Shown here piece by piece: positions 1-6,899 of a DNA stretch of 17,398 nt. The notes beneath the pieces were generated by a model that searched no databases, was not told the DNA's origin, and was given only the letters and a program-made list of their open reading frames with translations. The translations under genes were made by a program, and so were the position numbers. Positions within the stretch are counted from its first letter, which is position 1. Each line of letters starts with the position of its first letter. Origin of the DNA: Deltaproteobacteria bacterium. Its GTDB lineage: Bacteria > Bdellovibrionota > UBA1018 > UBA923. Location: assembly GCA_016194725.1 (NCBI GenBank), contig JACQAW010000002.1, positions 1 to 17,398 of the forward strand, in the 5' to 3' direction.

Positions 1-308
1 CAACGGGCGGTAAGCTGGACGGTATCATTGGCCGGAGATTGAAAATCGCCATCCATAATGAAGCCAAGCGTTATGGTCTTATCCGTGTCTTTTACCGCGA
101 GCGTGATGTCGTAGCGAGGCTGATGAAAGAGCTCGTTTGGAGCGTCGTAGGAAACGCTGAAGACGGCCTCTTCGGGCTTGCCCTGCGCCAGGGTACTGCC
201 TTCGGTATAAGGCGTGTAAATGCCCTTTGAACCGCACCCGCTAAGAGCCAGTCCCAGAGCGCAGACTCCAGTCAGAATGATAAGAGGACGCCGCTTCTGT
301 ATTTCCAT
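1..308 (-). CDS. Putative lipoprotein, partial (C-terminus beyond window)
   Basis: Reading the minus strand from the ATG at 308-306 gives an open frame of about 102 codons that runs off the left edge without a stop. The protein begins MEIQKRRPLIILTG, has a hydrophobic stretch, and reaches a canonical lipobox LALSGC with Cys25 as the likely lipidated residue, so it should be exported and anchored by signal peptidase II processing. The mature part (starting CGSKGIYTPYTEG) is hydrophilic; I recognise no domain. No clear Shine-Dalgarno sequence precedes the ATG. It lies 125 bases downstream of trxA on the same strand, with a hairpin between them, so it is probably transcribed separately. The frame and lipobox are read directly from the sequence; the function is unknown. 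Confidence 0.75.
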   Translation of the reverse strand, partial: MEIQKRRPLIILTGVCALGLALSGCGSKGIYTPYTEGSTLAQGKPEEAVFSVSYDAPNELFHQPRYDITLAVKDTDKTITLGFIMDGDFQSPANDTVQLTAR

Positions 309-411
309 ATGCGGTGCGTCAAGCAAGGGAGATGCCACGACAACGCATTGAAACATAAGGCGGAAAAATAAGGTTTCGAAGGTAAACCCTATCTAAATTA
401 CACGGCGCGTG

Positions 412-445
412 AAAACCCTATACGGTCAGTCGTTTACAGGGTTTT
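412..445 (-). terminator. Hairpin overlapping the trxA stop, likely terminator
   Basis: AAAACCCT (412-419) pairs with AGGGTTTT (438-445) around an 18-base loop. The trxA stop codon (434-436) falls inside the loop. On the plus strand the hairpin runs into six T; on the minus strand, the direction of trxA, it is followed by TTTT from the stem itself. It may work in both directions. The stem is short and A/T-rich at its base, so its strength is uncertain. Confidence 0.5.
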
Positions 446-763
446 TTCGATCAGGCCGGAAATCGTGGCTTTGGGATGGGCGCCTACGAGCTGATCGACC
501 AGCTGGCCGTTTTTGAACATGAGCAGCGTGGGAATGCCGCGAATACGGAACTTGCCAGGGGTGCCTGGATTTTCGTCCACGTTCATCTTCACGACTTTCA
601 CTTTGCCTGCGAACTGCACGGCAAGCTCATCGATTGTCGGCGCCAGAGCGCGGCACGGACCGCACCACTCCGCCCAAAAATCCACAAGAACCGGGACGCT
701 GGATTTGAGTACGTCAGCCTCAAAATTCGAGTCTGTTACGGCCGATACGTTGTCTGAAGCCAT
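434..763 (-). CDS. trxA: Thioredoxin
   Basis: A 109-residue single-domain thioredoxin, the usual length for the family. It is a cytoplasmic dithiol-disulfide reductant that thioredoxin reductase would recharge. The active site W33-C34-G35-P36-C37 is intact, preceded by the typical VLVDFWAEW strand, and the cis-proline loop GIPTLLMF follows in the C-terminal half. There is no signal peptide, so it acts in the cytoplasm. The ATG at 763 is supported by an AGGGAG ribosome site a few bases upstream. It is divergent from gmhA across about 60 bases, and a hairpin covers its stop codon, so it is probably a one-gene transcript. Its reductant role in ribonucleotide reduction is family knowledge; nothing local ties it to its neighbours. 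Confidence 0.96.
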   Translation of the reverse strand: MASDNVSAVTDSNFEADVLKSSVPVLVDFWAEWCGPCRALAPTIDELAVQFAGKVKVVKMNVDENPGTPGKFRIRGIPTLLMFKNGQLVDQLVGAHPKATISGLIEKTL

Positions 764-785
764 GGAGTCTCCCTTTAGAAAAGGA

Positions 786-815
786 TTGAGGACTTTTGCT
801 CTCGTCTGCTAGTCT
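786..815 (+). promoter_or_regulatory. Possible promoter for gmhA (short or no leader)
   Basis: TTGAGG (786-791), an 18-base spacer and TAGTCT (810-815) with an upstream TG (extended -10) sit just before the gmhA ATG at 824. Initiation about seven bases past the -10 would fall at or next to the ATG, giving a leaderless or nearly leaderless message, which would fit the absence of a Shine-Dalgarno sequence. ATTGAGG (785-791) is also the inverse of CCTCAAT (819-825). The -10 match is weak (3 of 6). Confidence 0.3.
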
Positions 816-823
816 CAACCTCA

Positions 824-1441
824 ATGCCTACACATACTAATGATAATCCCCTGTCTCATGTCAAGCACACGATCGATTTAAGCCTGCAGGCCAAGCAGGA
901 ATTCTGGAAAACCCACTCAGATGCCGTAATAAAAGCAGCAAGTTGGATGGGCGAAACGGTTCTTGGTGGCGGAAAGATACTGATTTTCGGCAATGGCGGC
1001 AGCGCGGCGGACGCGCAGCACATGGCCGCCGAAATGGTTGGGCGAATGTTGCTGGAAAGAATCAAACCCGTGGCGGCCATTGCGCTGACCACCGATTCCA
1101 GCGCGCTGACCGCGATTGGCAACGATTACAGCTACGAGGCTGTTTTTGAAAAACAGATTTTGGCCTTGGGCCGCAAAGGCGACCTGGCTGTTGCGATTTC
1201 CACGAGCGGAAACTCAAAGAATGTCGTGCGGGCAGTGGAAGCTGCGCACGGAATAGGTATGCGGGTCGTGACCATGACCGGCGGCTCAGGCGGCAAGCTT
1301 CGCGAAATGGGCGGCATTAGCTTGAACGTCGCAATGGGCAAGAATTCGTCGGTGATTCAGGAGACTCATATCACCGTGGTGCATCTGCTGGTGGATCTCA
1401 TGGACCGTTATTTTCTAAACGCCGAATATGTCAAAACTTGA
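824..1441 (+). CDS. gmhA: SIS-domain phosphoheptose isomerase
   Basis: A 205-residue single SIS-domain protein matching GmhA, which converts sedoheptulose 7-phosphate to D-glycero-manno-heptose 7-phosphate, the first step of ADP-heptose synthesis for lipopolysaccharide core. The sugar-phosphate loop GNGGSAADAQH lies at about 56-66, the following AAEMVGR carries the family's catalytic glutamate (E70), the second phosphate loop is STSGNS (126-131), and QETH (179-182) plus H187 match the C-terminal catalytic Gln/His region. Length is normal. No Shine-Dalgarno is visible; the ATG is the only sensible start before the conserved region. The 3' end overlaps the next gene by 14 bases, so the two are probably co-translated. 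Related DiaA or other SIS proteins are alternatives, but the motif set favours GmhA. Confidence 0.85.
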   Translation: MPTHTNDNPLSHVKHTIDLSLQAKQEFWKTHSDAVIKAASWMGETVLGGGKILIFGNGGSAADAQHMAAEMVGRMLLERIKPVAAIALTTDSSALTAIGNDYSYEAVFEKQILALGRKGDLAVAISTSGNSKNVVRAVEAAHGIGMRVVTMTGGSGGKLREMGGISLNVAMGKNSSVIQETHITVVHLLVDLMDRYFLNAEYVKT

Positions 1442-2360
1442 TCTGACAAAAATCGCCACTTACTCGCTCAAAAGCCGTGCGAGCAAGGTTGAGGTCAAGG
1501 ATTTCGCCCGTCCCCTGGACGCCAAGGCCGCGAAGGCCCTGGAGCCCTTCTTGGATTCGCTGCCCGGAATTTTGGCCGCGTCCGATTTGAGGCAGCTTAT
1601 CGCTGAGCTCAAGCGCGCCAAGGGAGCGGGCCGTCGCATCATGTGGGGAATGGGGTCGCATGTGATCAAAACAGGGCTCGCGCCTTTGTTGATCGATTTG
1701 ATGGATCAGGGCTTTATCACGAGCCTTGCCTTCAACGGCTCGGCGCTGATTCATGACTTTGAAACCGCTTATGCCGGCAAAACCTCTGAGGACGTGGATG
1801 CCGTCCTGGGTGGCGGACAGTTTGGCATGGCCGAGGAAACCGGTGACCTCATCAATCAGGCCATTTCGGAAGGCGTGGCCAAGGGCATGGGATTGGGCGA
1901 AGCGTTGGGCGCTCACATTGCGGCCAGTGATTATCCGTATAAAGAACTTTCGCTTTTTGCCCAGGCCTTCAAACGCAAGCTGCCGGCGACGGTGCACGTC
2001 GCGATTGGCACCGACATTATTCACATGCACCCGAAGTGTGATGCGGCAGCCTTGGGGCTGGGTAGTCATCGCGACTTCATGAAATTCGCCGAAGAGGTCA
2101 GCCAGCTCGAGGGCGGTGCGTACCTGAATCTGGGCTCTGCGGTAATATTGCCCGAAGTCTTTTTGAAATCGATTACTTTGGTTCGTAATCTCAAGTTCAA
2201 GGTGGATAAAATCTGTACGGCGAACTTTGACTTCATTCAGCAGTACCGGGAGCGCGTGAATGTGGTTCAGCGACCCACGACGAATGGGGGGCGGGGGTTT
2301 TCGTTTACCGGCCATCACGAACTCCTTTTGCCATTGCTTGCAGCCGGACTGAAAGCTTGA
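1428..2360 (+). CDS. Conserved protein of unknown function, possibly deoxyhypusine-synthase-like fold
   Basis: A 310-residue soluble protein with no signal peptide or membrane segment. Conserved-looking blocks include GRRIMWGMGSHVIKTGLAP (from about 69), FNGSALIHDFE (102-112), TSEDVDAVLGGGQFGMAEET (119-138), HVAIGTDIIHMHP (190-202), LNLGSAVILPEVFLK (233-247) and NFDFIQQYR (266-274). The glycine-rich block followed by a TGA/NGS-IHD-like block and a SEDV helix recalls the nucleotide-binding part of deoxyhypusine synthases, but the HMHP and GSAVILPEVF blocks do not belong to that enzyme as I know it, and bacteria with GmhA rarely make hypusine. I therefore do not assign a reaction. The 14-base overlap with gmhA suggests a linked role, perhaps in heptose or other sugar metabolism (inference). 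It has no Shine-Dalgarno and probably relies on coupling. Confidence 0.8.
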   Translation: MSKLDLTKIATYSLKSRASKVEVKDFARPLDAKAAKALEPFLDSLPGILAASDLRQLIAELKRAKGAGRRIMWGMGSHVIKTGLAPLLIDLMDQGFITSLAFNGSALIHDFETAYAGKTSEDVDAVLGGGQFGMAEETGDLINQAISEGVAKGMGLGEALGAHIAASDYPYKELSLFAQAFKRKLPATVHVAIGTDIIHMHPKCDAAALGLGSHRDFMKFAEEVSQLEGGAYLNLGSAVILPEVFLKSITLVRNLKFKVDKICTANFDFIQQYRERVNVVQRPTTNGGRGFSFTGHHELLLPLLAAGLKA

Positions 2361-2366
2361 TCTAAT
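2338..2366 (+). promoter_or_regulatory. Possible promoter just before the RDD gene
   Basis: TTGCAG (2338-2343), a 17-base spacer and TCTAAT (2361-2366; 5 of 6 to TATAAT, with a TGA forming an extended -10) end seven bases before the ATG at 2373. If it is used, the RDD message would be leaderless, in keeping with its lack of a Shine-Dalgarno. It overlaps the end of the upstream gene, so it could be chance. Confidence 0.3.
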
Positions 2367-2372
2367 TGACCT

Positions 2373-2840
2373 ATGTTTCTGGTGCTCGAACGACCGGCCG
2401 CCGGGGTGGCCAAAGTCAGCGTCCTTACTCGATGCATTGCCAAGGGCATTGACCTTTGCGTGATTATTTTGCCCGCGGTCATTCTGCCTTATCCCGTGGG
2501 AGTGCTTTTGGGATTTATGTATACGCTCGTGCACGATGGCGTTCATAAAGGACAGAGCCTGGGCAAGTGGCTGTTTCAGCTCAAGGTCATGAATCTCAAA
2601 ACGGATGAGCCGTGCACGCTGCGCGAAAGCGTGATTCGAAATGCGCCTTTGGGAGTGGCGACTTTTTTCGCCATCATTCCGCTCTGGGGCTGGGTGATTC
2701 TGATTCTGCTCGGAATTCCGCTTGTGGCACTCGAGGTTTATCTGATGCTCACGCTTGCCAATGGGGGGCGCCTGGGTGACGTGATGGCCGACACCTGCGT
2801 GGTCGAGGCACCGCGCGCGCCAAAAGCAAAGTTACGGTAA
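2373..2840 (+). CDS. RDD-family integral membrane protein
   Basis: A 155-residue inner-membrane protein with the RDD family signature: Arg and Asp in the first helix (RCIAKGIDL), then DGVHKGQSLGKWLFQLKV, then RLGDVMADTCVV near the C-terminus, where the family has its second conserved Asp. Two hydrophobic regions are visible, about residues 24-50 and 94-128, each perhaps one long or two short helices. Function is unknown for most members; some have been linked to ion transport. It starts 12 bases after the preceding gene and could be the third cistron of the gmhA set, or use its own promoter. It has no ribosome site. Its last nine bases overlap the end of the opposing sialidase-like gene. Confidence 0.88.
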   Translation: MFLVLERPAAGVAKVSVLTRCIAKGIDLCVIILPAVILPYPVGVLLGFMYTLVHDGVHKGQSLGKWLFQLKVMNLKTDEPCTLRESVIRNAPLGVATFFAIIPLWGWVILILLGIPLVALEVYLMLTLANGGRLGDVMADTCVVEAPRAPKAKLR

Positions 2841-4112
2841 CGCGGCAAAACGCAACATCATGAAGTAGATTTGCGTGCCCTGTTTGCTCGTCTGCCCTTT
2901 ATACCAGCTGCGATTGGGATAGTTCAGCGGGCTGGTGTAATTCGCGACTAAAAAAGTGTCGGCATCGAGGCGCAAGATAGACGGAAAGGCCGTGTCACCA
3001 TCACCGGGCAGGTCCATGACGTGAGCAACGTGGTGATGTTCGGTGTCGATCTTGTACAAAGCCGTGCGCTTGGGGCGAAACCAGTATTTGAGCCAGAGCA
3101 CGTATTTGCGCAGGCTTTGCGGCAGAAAGCGCGAACCCTTGTCGAAGGGACCGCCAATGTCTCTTCGTGCGACGAGGTACAGGTCTTTGCCGTGCCGGAG
3201 CATGCGAGGGGAATCGTAGCGATTCGGATTGCTCTTGGCGGGAGTGGACCAGTTTGCGACGTTGGCGGCTGAAGCGAAGGCTACGTGAGACCCGAATCCG
3301 GTGTCGTCCCCATCTTCGTTGCGCGTGACTCCCCATAGGTTTCCTGCCTGATCGAAGTCAAATGCGACTTCCGACACGCCACCGTGGTAAGAGACAGGAT
3401 GGTTAGGGTCAACCGGTTTCCAGTTCCAGCCGTCGTCGGAGGTCTGGAAGAAGACGTCCACACCGCCGCTGCCGGAATAATGAGCGCCCATGTACGAGGT
3501 CATCCAGGCGCGTCCGTTGCGGACTTTGAGTTCCCAGGCAATTTCGCCGGGGCGCCCCCAGGGGCGCAAGGGCGACCACGTGCCGTCGGCAAGCTTTTCG
3601 GTGCGCCACATGAACTTGGGCTCAAACGCCGTGGCTTTGCGGCCAGCCTGAAAAAAAGTCAGGACGAGCCGCCCCTTGAAGCTGAGCAAAAAGGGCTCGC
3701 GCATGTCGCTGCCCATGAAAATCGTATTTTCGTGGATCCAGGTTTTGCCGAAGTCCGCCGACGAGGCGACGTACATGTGAACGTTCGCCGAGGCGAAATG
3801 AGTTTTTCCGGTGCGCCACGCCATATACAGTCGGCCGTTGAAATAGGCGATCGACACGTTGTTGTTCGAGGGCTTTTCGAAAATCTCGGGGGGCAGATTC
3901 GACGCGGGCACCATTTTCTGCGGCGCCGAAATCAATGCTTCATATTCTTTAGAGCGGTCGACTTGGGCATTCAAGATGTCGTCATCAGCGATATTCGGGG
4001 GAAGATTGGCGGGTAATGAGTATTCGAGCCGCGGTGGCAGCGGAGCTGCCGAGGCAATCGCTGCTGCCGGCAAAAGAAAAGAAATGGCAAGAAATGTCAT
4101 GACGGTTTTCAT
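2832..4112 (-). CDS. Secreted Asp-box (sialidase/BNR-like) beta-propeller protein
   Basis: A 426-residue exported protein. Residues 1-22 (MKTVMTFLAISFLLPAAAIASA) form a Sec signal peptide with no lipobox. Two Asp-box motifs are clear: SADFGKTW (118-125) and SDDGWNW (225-231), each followed by the usual beta-strand spacing, and several NGRLYMAW / GKDLYLVAR-type blade strands support a multi-bladed propeller like sialidases and related glycan-binding proteins. I cannot identify the full sialidase arginine triad and Tyr/Glu nucleophile with confidence, so hydrolase activity is unproven. A basic, aromatic insertion (about 334-350, LRKYVLWLKYWFRPKR) is unusual between blades. An AGGGGG ribosome site precedes the ATG. 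It is the last of three exported-protein genes in a row and ends convergent with the RDD gene. Confidence 0.8.
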   Translation of the reverse strand: MKTVMTFLAISFLLPAAAIASAAPLPPRLEYSLPANLPPNIADDDILNAQVDRSKEYEALISAPQKMVPASNLPPEIFEKPSNNNVSIAYFNGRLYMAWRTGKTHFASANVHMYVASSADFGKTWIHENTIFMGSDMREPFLLSFKGRLVLTFFQAGRKATAFEPKFMWRTEKLADGTWSPLRPWGRPGEIAWELKVRNGRAWMTSYMGAHYSGSGGVDVFFQTSDDGWNWKPVDPNHPVSYHGGVSEVAFDFDQAGNLWGVTRNEDGDDTGFGSHVAFASAANVANWSTPAKSNPNRYDSPRMLRHGKDLYLVARRDIGGPFDKGSRFLPQSLRKYVLWLKYWFRPKRTALYKIDTEHHHVAHVMDLPGDGDTAFPSILRLDADTFLVANYTSPLNYPNRSWYKGQTSKQGTQIYFMMLRFAALP

Positions 4113-4158
4113 TGGCGCCCCCTGTTAATTTCGATTGACGCTAGCACTCGTTTTCGGA

Positions 4159-4187
4159 AGTAAAAGGAAAATATTTTCTGATAACAA
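4159..4187 (-). promoter_or_regulatory. Candidate promoter with central palindrome, upstream of the sialidase-like gene
   Basis: On the minus strand TTGTTA (4187-4182), a 17-base spacer and TTTACT (4164-4159) form a plausible sigma-70 promoter (4 of 6 at each box). The start would fall about 40 bases before the ATG at 4112. Inside the spacer lies a perfect 12-base palindrome, GAAAATATTTTC (4167-4178), a possible operator. The region is A/T-rich compared with its surroundings. No binding protein can be named. Confidence 0.4.
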
Positions 4188-4317
4188 TTGGCATACTGGT
4201 GCTCATTGCCGCAGAGTTTCGCTGCCAATTTATCAAGGCTAAAAAGGGAGCGATCATGACTCGGTTTTCAGGATTTATTTTTGGGATTTTGGCTTGAGGG
4301 CCGGCAAGAAAAGAATC

Positions 4318-4350
4318 GCCCGGTTGCCGCTTCAAGAGCGGTGACCGGGC
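4318..4350 (-). terminator. Rho-independent-type terminator after the repeat lipoprotein gene
   Basis: A 14-base stem (4318-4331 with 4337-4350), 12 of 14 paired, closes a five-base loop. It lies ten bases past the stop at 4361. In the minus direction the stem is followed by GATTCTTTTC; in the plus direction by TTTTGT. No plus-strand gene ends here, so it most likely ends the minus-strand lipoprotein transcript and separates it from the sialidase-like gene, which has its own candidate promoter. Confidence 0.65.
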
Positions 4351-4360
4351 TTTTGTCATT

Positions 4361-6832
4361 TCAAGGTTTTGCGGCCAGCCGGTTGATGCCCTTCACGATC
4401 ACATCATCTCGGTGCCCATAGGCCCGATTGGCCAGCGTAAGCAGATTCTGGCTGGTCAGGTCGGTGACCAGATCGACTGCTTTGAGCAGGAACCGATCAG
4501 TGTCAGAGCCGCTCAGACGCCCTGCGAGCGTCAGCGCATTGGCCACGGTAAGGTCGGTGACCTTTTCCACCTGATTGATGAGAATATTGGTGCCCTGATA
4601 ATAGCCCGCCGCACTGAGAAGAGTGAGCTGCTCGGTCGTGAGTTTGGAGTTTTTCGAAAACCAGAACTGCACGAGCGTGTCGCGATCGGTGCCCGAGAGG
4701 TACCGGTCCAGGCCCAGCAAATTTTCGATGGTCAGGTCGGTTACCCGCTCAAGGTAATGCAGCAGCACATAGCTGCCGCGGCCCGAGGTTGCGGTGGAAA
4801 GCTTCAGCAGATCCTGCGCGGTCAGGGACGCCATGAGATCGATTGCCGCGAGCACGAAGGTGTCCTTGTTATTGTAGGTCAATAGCCTGGACAGCTGCGC
4901 GATTCCCTGCGCATTCAGGGGTGCGATCTTCGCAAGATTGTTCGTGACGAAGTAGGCGCCTTTTTCGTAGGCAGCCGTGGCGACTTCGTAGAGCGCTTCA
5001 GCGGAAATCGTCTTCGTGCGTTCCATTGCCAACAGCAGCACTGAATCCTTATCGCGCTGATAGAGGTACCTGGTAATGAGAGCAGCCTTCGGGGCCGTGA
5101 AGTCGCTCAGGCGGTCGAGGTACGCGAGCAGTATGAAGCTGCTGCGCTCGGGGGCGGCCTGCGAAAGCGCGATCAGCGCCTCAGTGGTAAGCGAGGGCAG
5201 CTGATCGATGAATTTCAGAATATGGATGGCCCGTGCGTTTTGTGAAAGCAGCCCAAACAGCTTTGCGACATGAATGCTGTCACGGTCGGTAATGCGCGGC
5301 AGCCATTCGAGAATCGTCTTGTCGCGCAGGTCGCCCTCGAGAAGCCGCGCAAGTACGGCGAAGTCGTCAGTCGAGATCTCCTTGAGGGGACTCAAGAATG
5401 AGAATATGAAATTTGTCCGGTCCTCGCCTGCGAGCTGAGCTGCGATAAGAGCTGCGTTGGGCGCATTCAGGTCCGAGATTCTGTCGGCAAACAGCGCGAG
5501 CGTGGCTTTTGGCACTGACGAGTAGGTCATCATGGAAACGAGGTCGGTCGTCGCCACCGCTCCTACCAAAGGCGCGCCTTTGGCGATCACGCTTTGGCCG
5601 CCGTTGCCGCTGGTCCACTTTACGAGCAGCGCGAGCTCGTGGCCCGAGAGTTTTTGAATGCTGTCGACGATGTCCAGTATCAGGGAGCCGCGATACCACT
5701 CCGGCACTCCGCCCAGCTGCTGGCCAAGCAGCTCAATGGAATTGTGTGCATCGGCTTTGAACCAGGCCAGGAAAAGATTACGAGCCGCAGCCGGGTTGCG
5801 TTTCGTGTAAGCCAGGCGCATCAGCTCGAGCTTCTGCATGCCGCTCAGGCGAATCTTGTCGGAAACGGCTGCAAAGGCTTTGGTGCCGACTTCGATATCT
5901 TTTAAGGGTGTCAGCGCGTTCAGGAGCCTGAGGGCGCCCTCGAAATTCAGGTCGCTGAGCTTGGCCACGCCGTCATCGAGCAAAGCGTTAGCGAAGGGGG
6001 AAAGCCGAATTGCCAGCTCGAAGTTCGCAGCCGCTCTTTGCAGCAATATGCCGGCGTCTTCGCGCGAGCGAATGGCCAGCGGATCGTTGGCGCGCACGAC
6101 GTTGTCTTTATAAAAGGTATAAATCTCGTTCAACGAGCCCAGTGTGAAATACGAAGCCGCGAGCAGCAGCTCGAGATGGCTCGTGTCGAGGGTATCCGAC
6201 TTGCCCAGAATCGCGGCCAGATCTTTGTGGTAGTCATCGGTCGCGGTGGCGGCGAAACGCAGCAGCGTAAGAGCGCTTGAGACGTCATCGCCTTCGAGTA
6301 CGCTTTTGGGGTCCTTGATGACAGCAGCCAGCGGGCGATACGTGGTTACTGGATTGGCGATCACTGGCGGGGTCGCGCGCATCGAGAATGAGTAGGTTTT
6401 GAGCGGGGTGACGCCCGCACGACGATCAACGGTAACGTCGAGCAGCACGCCTTTTCGGGAAACAGCCAGCCAGTGAGCCAGCTCTTCTTTCGAGAGTGCT
6501 ACCACGGGGTGACCATCAGCGGTGGTCAGAGCCAGAGTGCCGAGGTCGAAATCGTCCTCGGCGATACGAACGTGGGCGGGAACAGGCTGAGTGCCCGTAA
6601 ACGAAGCCTGGTCGCTCCGTGGCTTCGCTTTTCCACGCGAAACGTAGGTGACTTGCCCGATTCCCCCCACGTCTTTGCCCGAGGCATCGTGAACCGCGAC
6701 GAAAAGCACTCCATCACCGAACATTGGCTGAATTGCCTTTTCCTTTTCATTACAGCCAAACGTGGCCAGTGCCAGGACCAGAACAGGAAAAAGAGCAGAA
6801 CTCTGCCGCGAACGCGTGCCGGAAAACACCAT
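4361..6832 (-). CDS. Large exported (putative lipo-) protein with ~30-residue alpha-solenoid-like repeats
   Basis: An 823-residue protein of unknown function. I start it at the ATG at 6832, which has an AGGGG ribosome site, rather than the in-frame ATG at 6862. The N-terminus MVFSGTRSRQSS, a hydrophobic run and LATFGC form a signal sequence; Cys27 could be lipidated, but Phe and Thr at -2 and -3 are not classical. Residues ~30-180 look like mixed beta structure. From about residue 300, and clearly from 451 to 819, the protein is built of at least 12 units of 28-35 residues with the pattern L-T-x2-x-L-x-L-x-(10-12)-L-L-x-x-hydrophobic, recalling HEAT-like helical hairpins. No catalytic motif was seen. 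It lies 67 bases downstream of the M13 peptidase gene on the same strand and is followed by a terminator hairpin, so the two could be co-transcribed. A scaffold or surface-binding role is inference only. Confidence 0.8.
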   Translation of the reverse strand: MVFSGTRSRQSSALFPVLVLALATFGCNEKEKAIQPMFGDGVLFVAVHDASGKDVGGIGQVTYVSRGKAKPRSDQASFTGTQPVPAHVRIAEDDFDLGTLALTTADGHPVVALSKEELAHWLAVSRKGVLLDVTVDRRAGVTPLKTYSFSMRATPPVIANPVTTYRPLAAVIKDPKSVLEGDDVSSALTLLRFAATATDDYHKDLAAILGKSDTLDTSHLELLLAASYFTLGSLNEIYTFYKDNVVRANDPLAIRSREDAGILLQRAAANFELAIRLSPFANALLDDGVAKLSDLNFEGALRLLNALTPLKDIEVGTKAFAAVSDKIRLSGMQKLELMRLAYTKRNPAAARNLFLAWFKADAHNSIELLGQQLGGVPEWYRGSLILDIVDSIQKLSGHELALLVKWTSGNGGQSVIAKGAPLVGAVATTDLVSMMTYSSVPKATLALFADRISDLNAPNAALIAAQLAGEDRTNFIFSFLSPLKEISTDDFAVLARLLEGDLRDKTILEWLPRITDRDSIHVAKLFGLLSQNARAIHILKFIDQLPSLTTEALIALSQAAPERSSFILLAYLDRLSDFTAPKAALITRYLYQRDKDSVLLLAMERTKTISAEALYEVATAAYEKGAYFVTNNLAKIAPLNAQGIAQLSRLLTYNNKDTFVLAAIDLMASLTAQDLLKLSTATSGRGSYVLLHYLERVTDLTIENLLGLDRYLSGTDRDTLVQFWFSKNSKLTTEQLTLLSAAGYYQGTNILINQVEKVTDLTVANALTLAGRLSGSDTDRFLLKAVDLVTDLTSQNLLTLANRAYGHRDDVIVKGINRLAAKP
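4376..5482 (-). repeat. Coding repeat region: ~12 units of ~30 residues
   Basis: Residues 451-819 of the 823-residue form of the lipoprotein gene. Successive units begin VTDLT, KLTTE, VTDLT, MASLT, APLNA, TISAE, LSDFT, LPSLT and similar. In the C-terminal eight units two types alternate: one with a charged turn (SGTDRDT, SGSDTDR, YNNKDT, YQRDKDS) and one with a Gly/aromatic turn (SGRGSY, YYQGTN, YEKGAY). At DNA level, short pieces such as GGTCGGTGACC recur, but the units have diverged, which argues against recent expansion. Confidence 0.75.
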
Positions 6833-6899
6833 GATAAACCCCTTTTGCCGGGGATATAACATGTCTAATGCAACGAGTCAAAATGGGGCTTTGGGCCTC

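Noticed and set aside
39..230. 63-residue plus-strand open frame at the left end
   Set aside because: It lies opposite the partial lipoprotein gene, whose signal peptide and lipobox are convincing.
1431..2546. 371-residue minus-strand open frame opposite the unknown gene and the RDD gene
   Set aside because: It crosses two well-supported genes on the opposite strand and has no recognisable domain; an antisense shadow.
4141..4359. 72-residue minus-strand open frame between the lipoprotein and sialidase-like genes
   Set aside because: It runs through the terminator hairpin and the candidate promoter and has no ribosome site or recognisable sequence.
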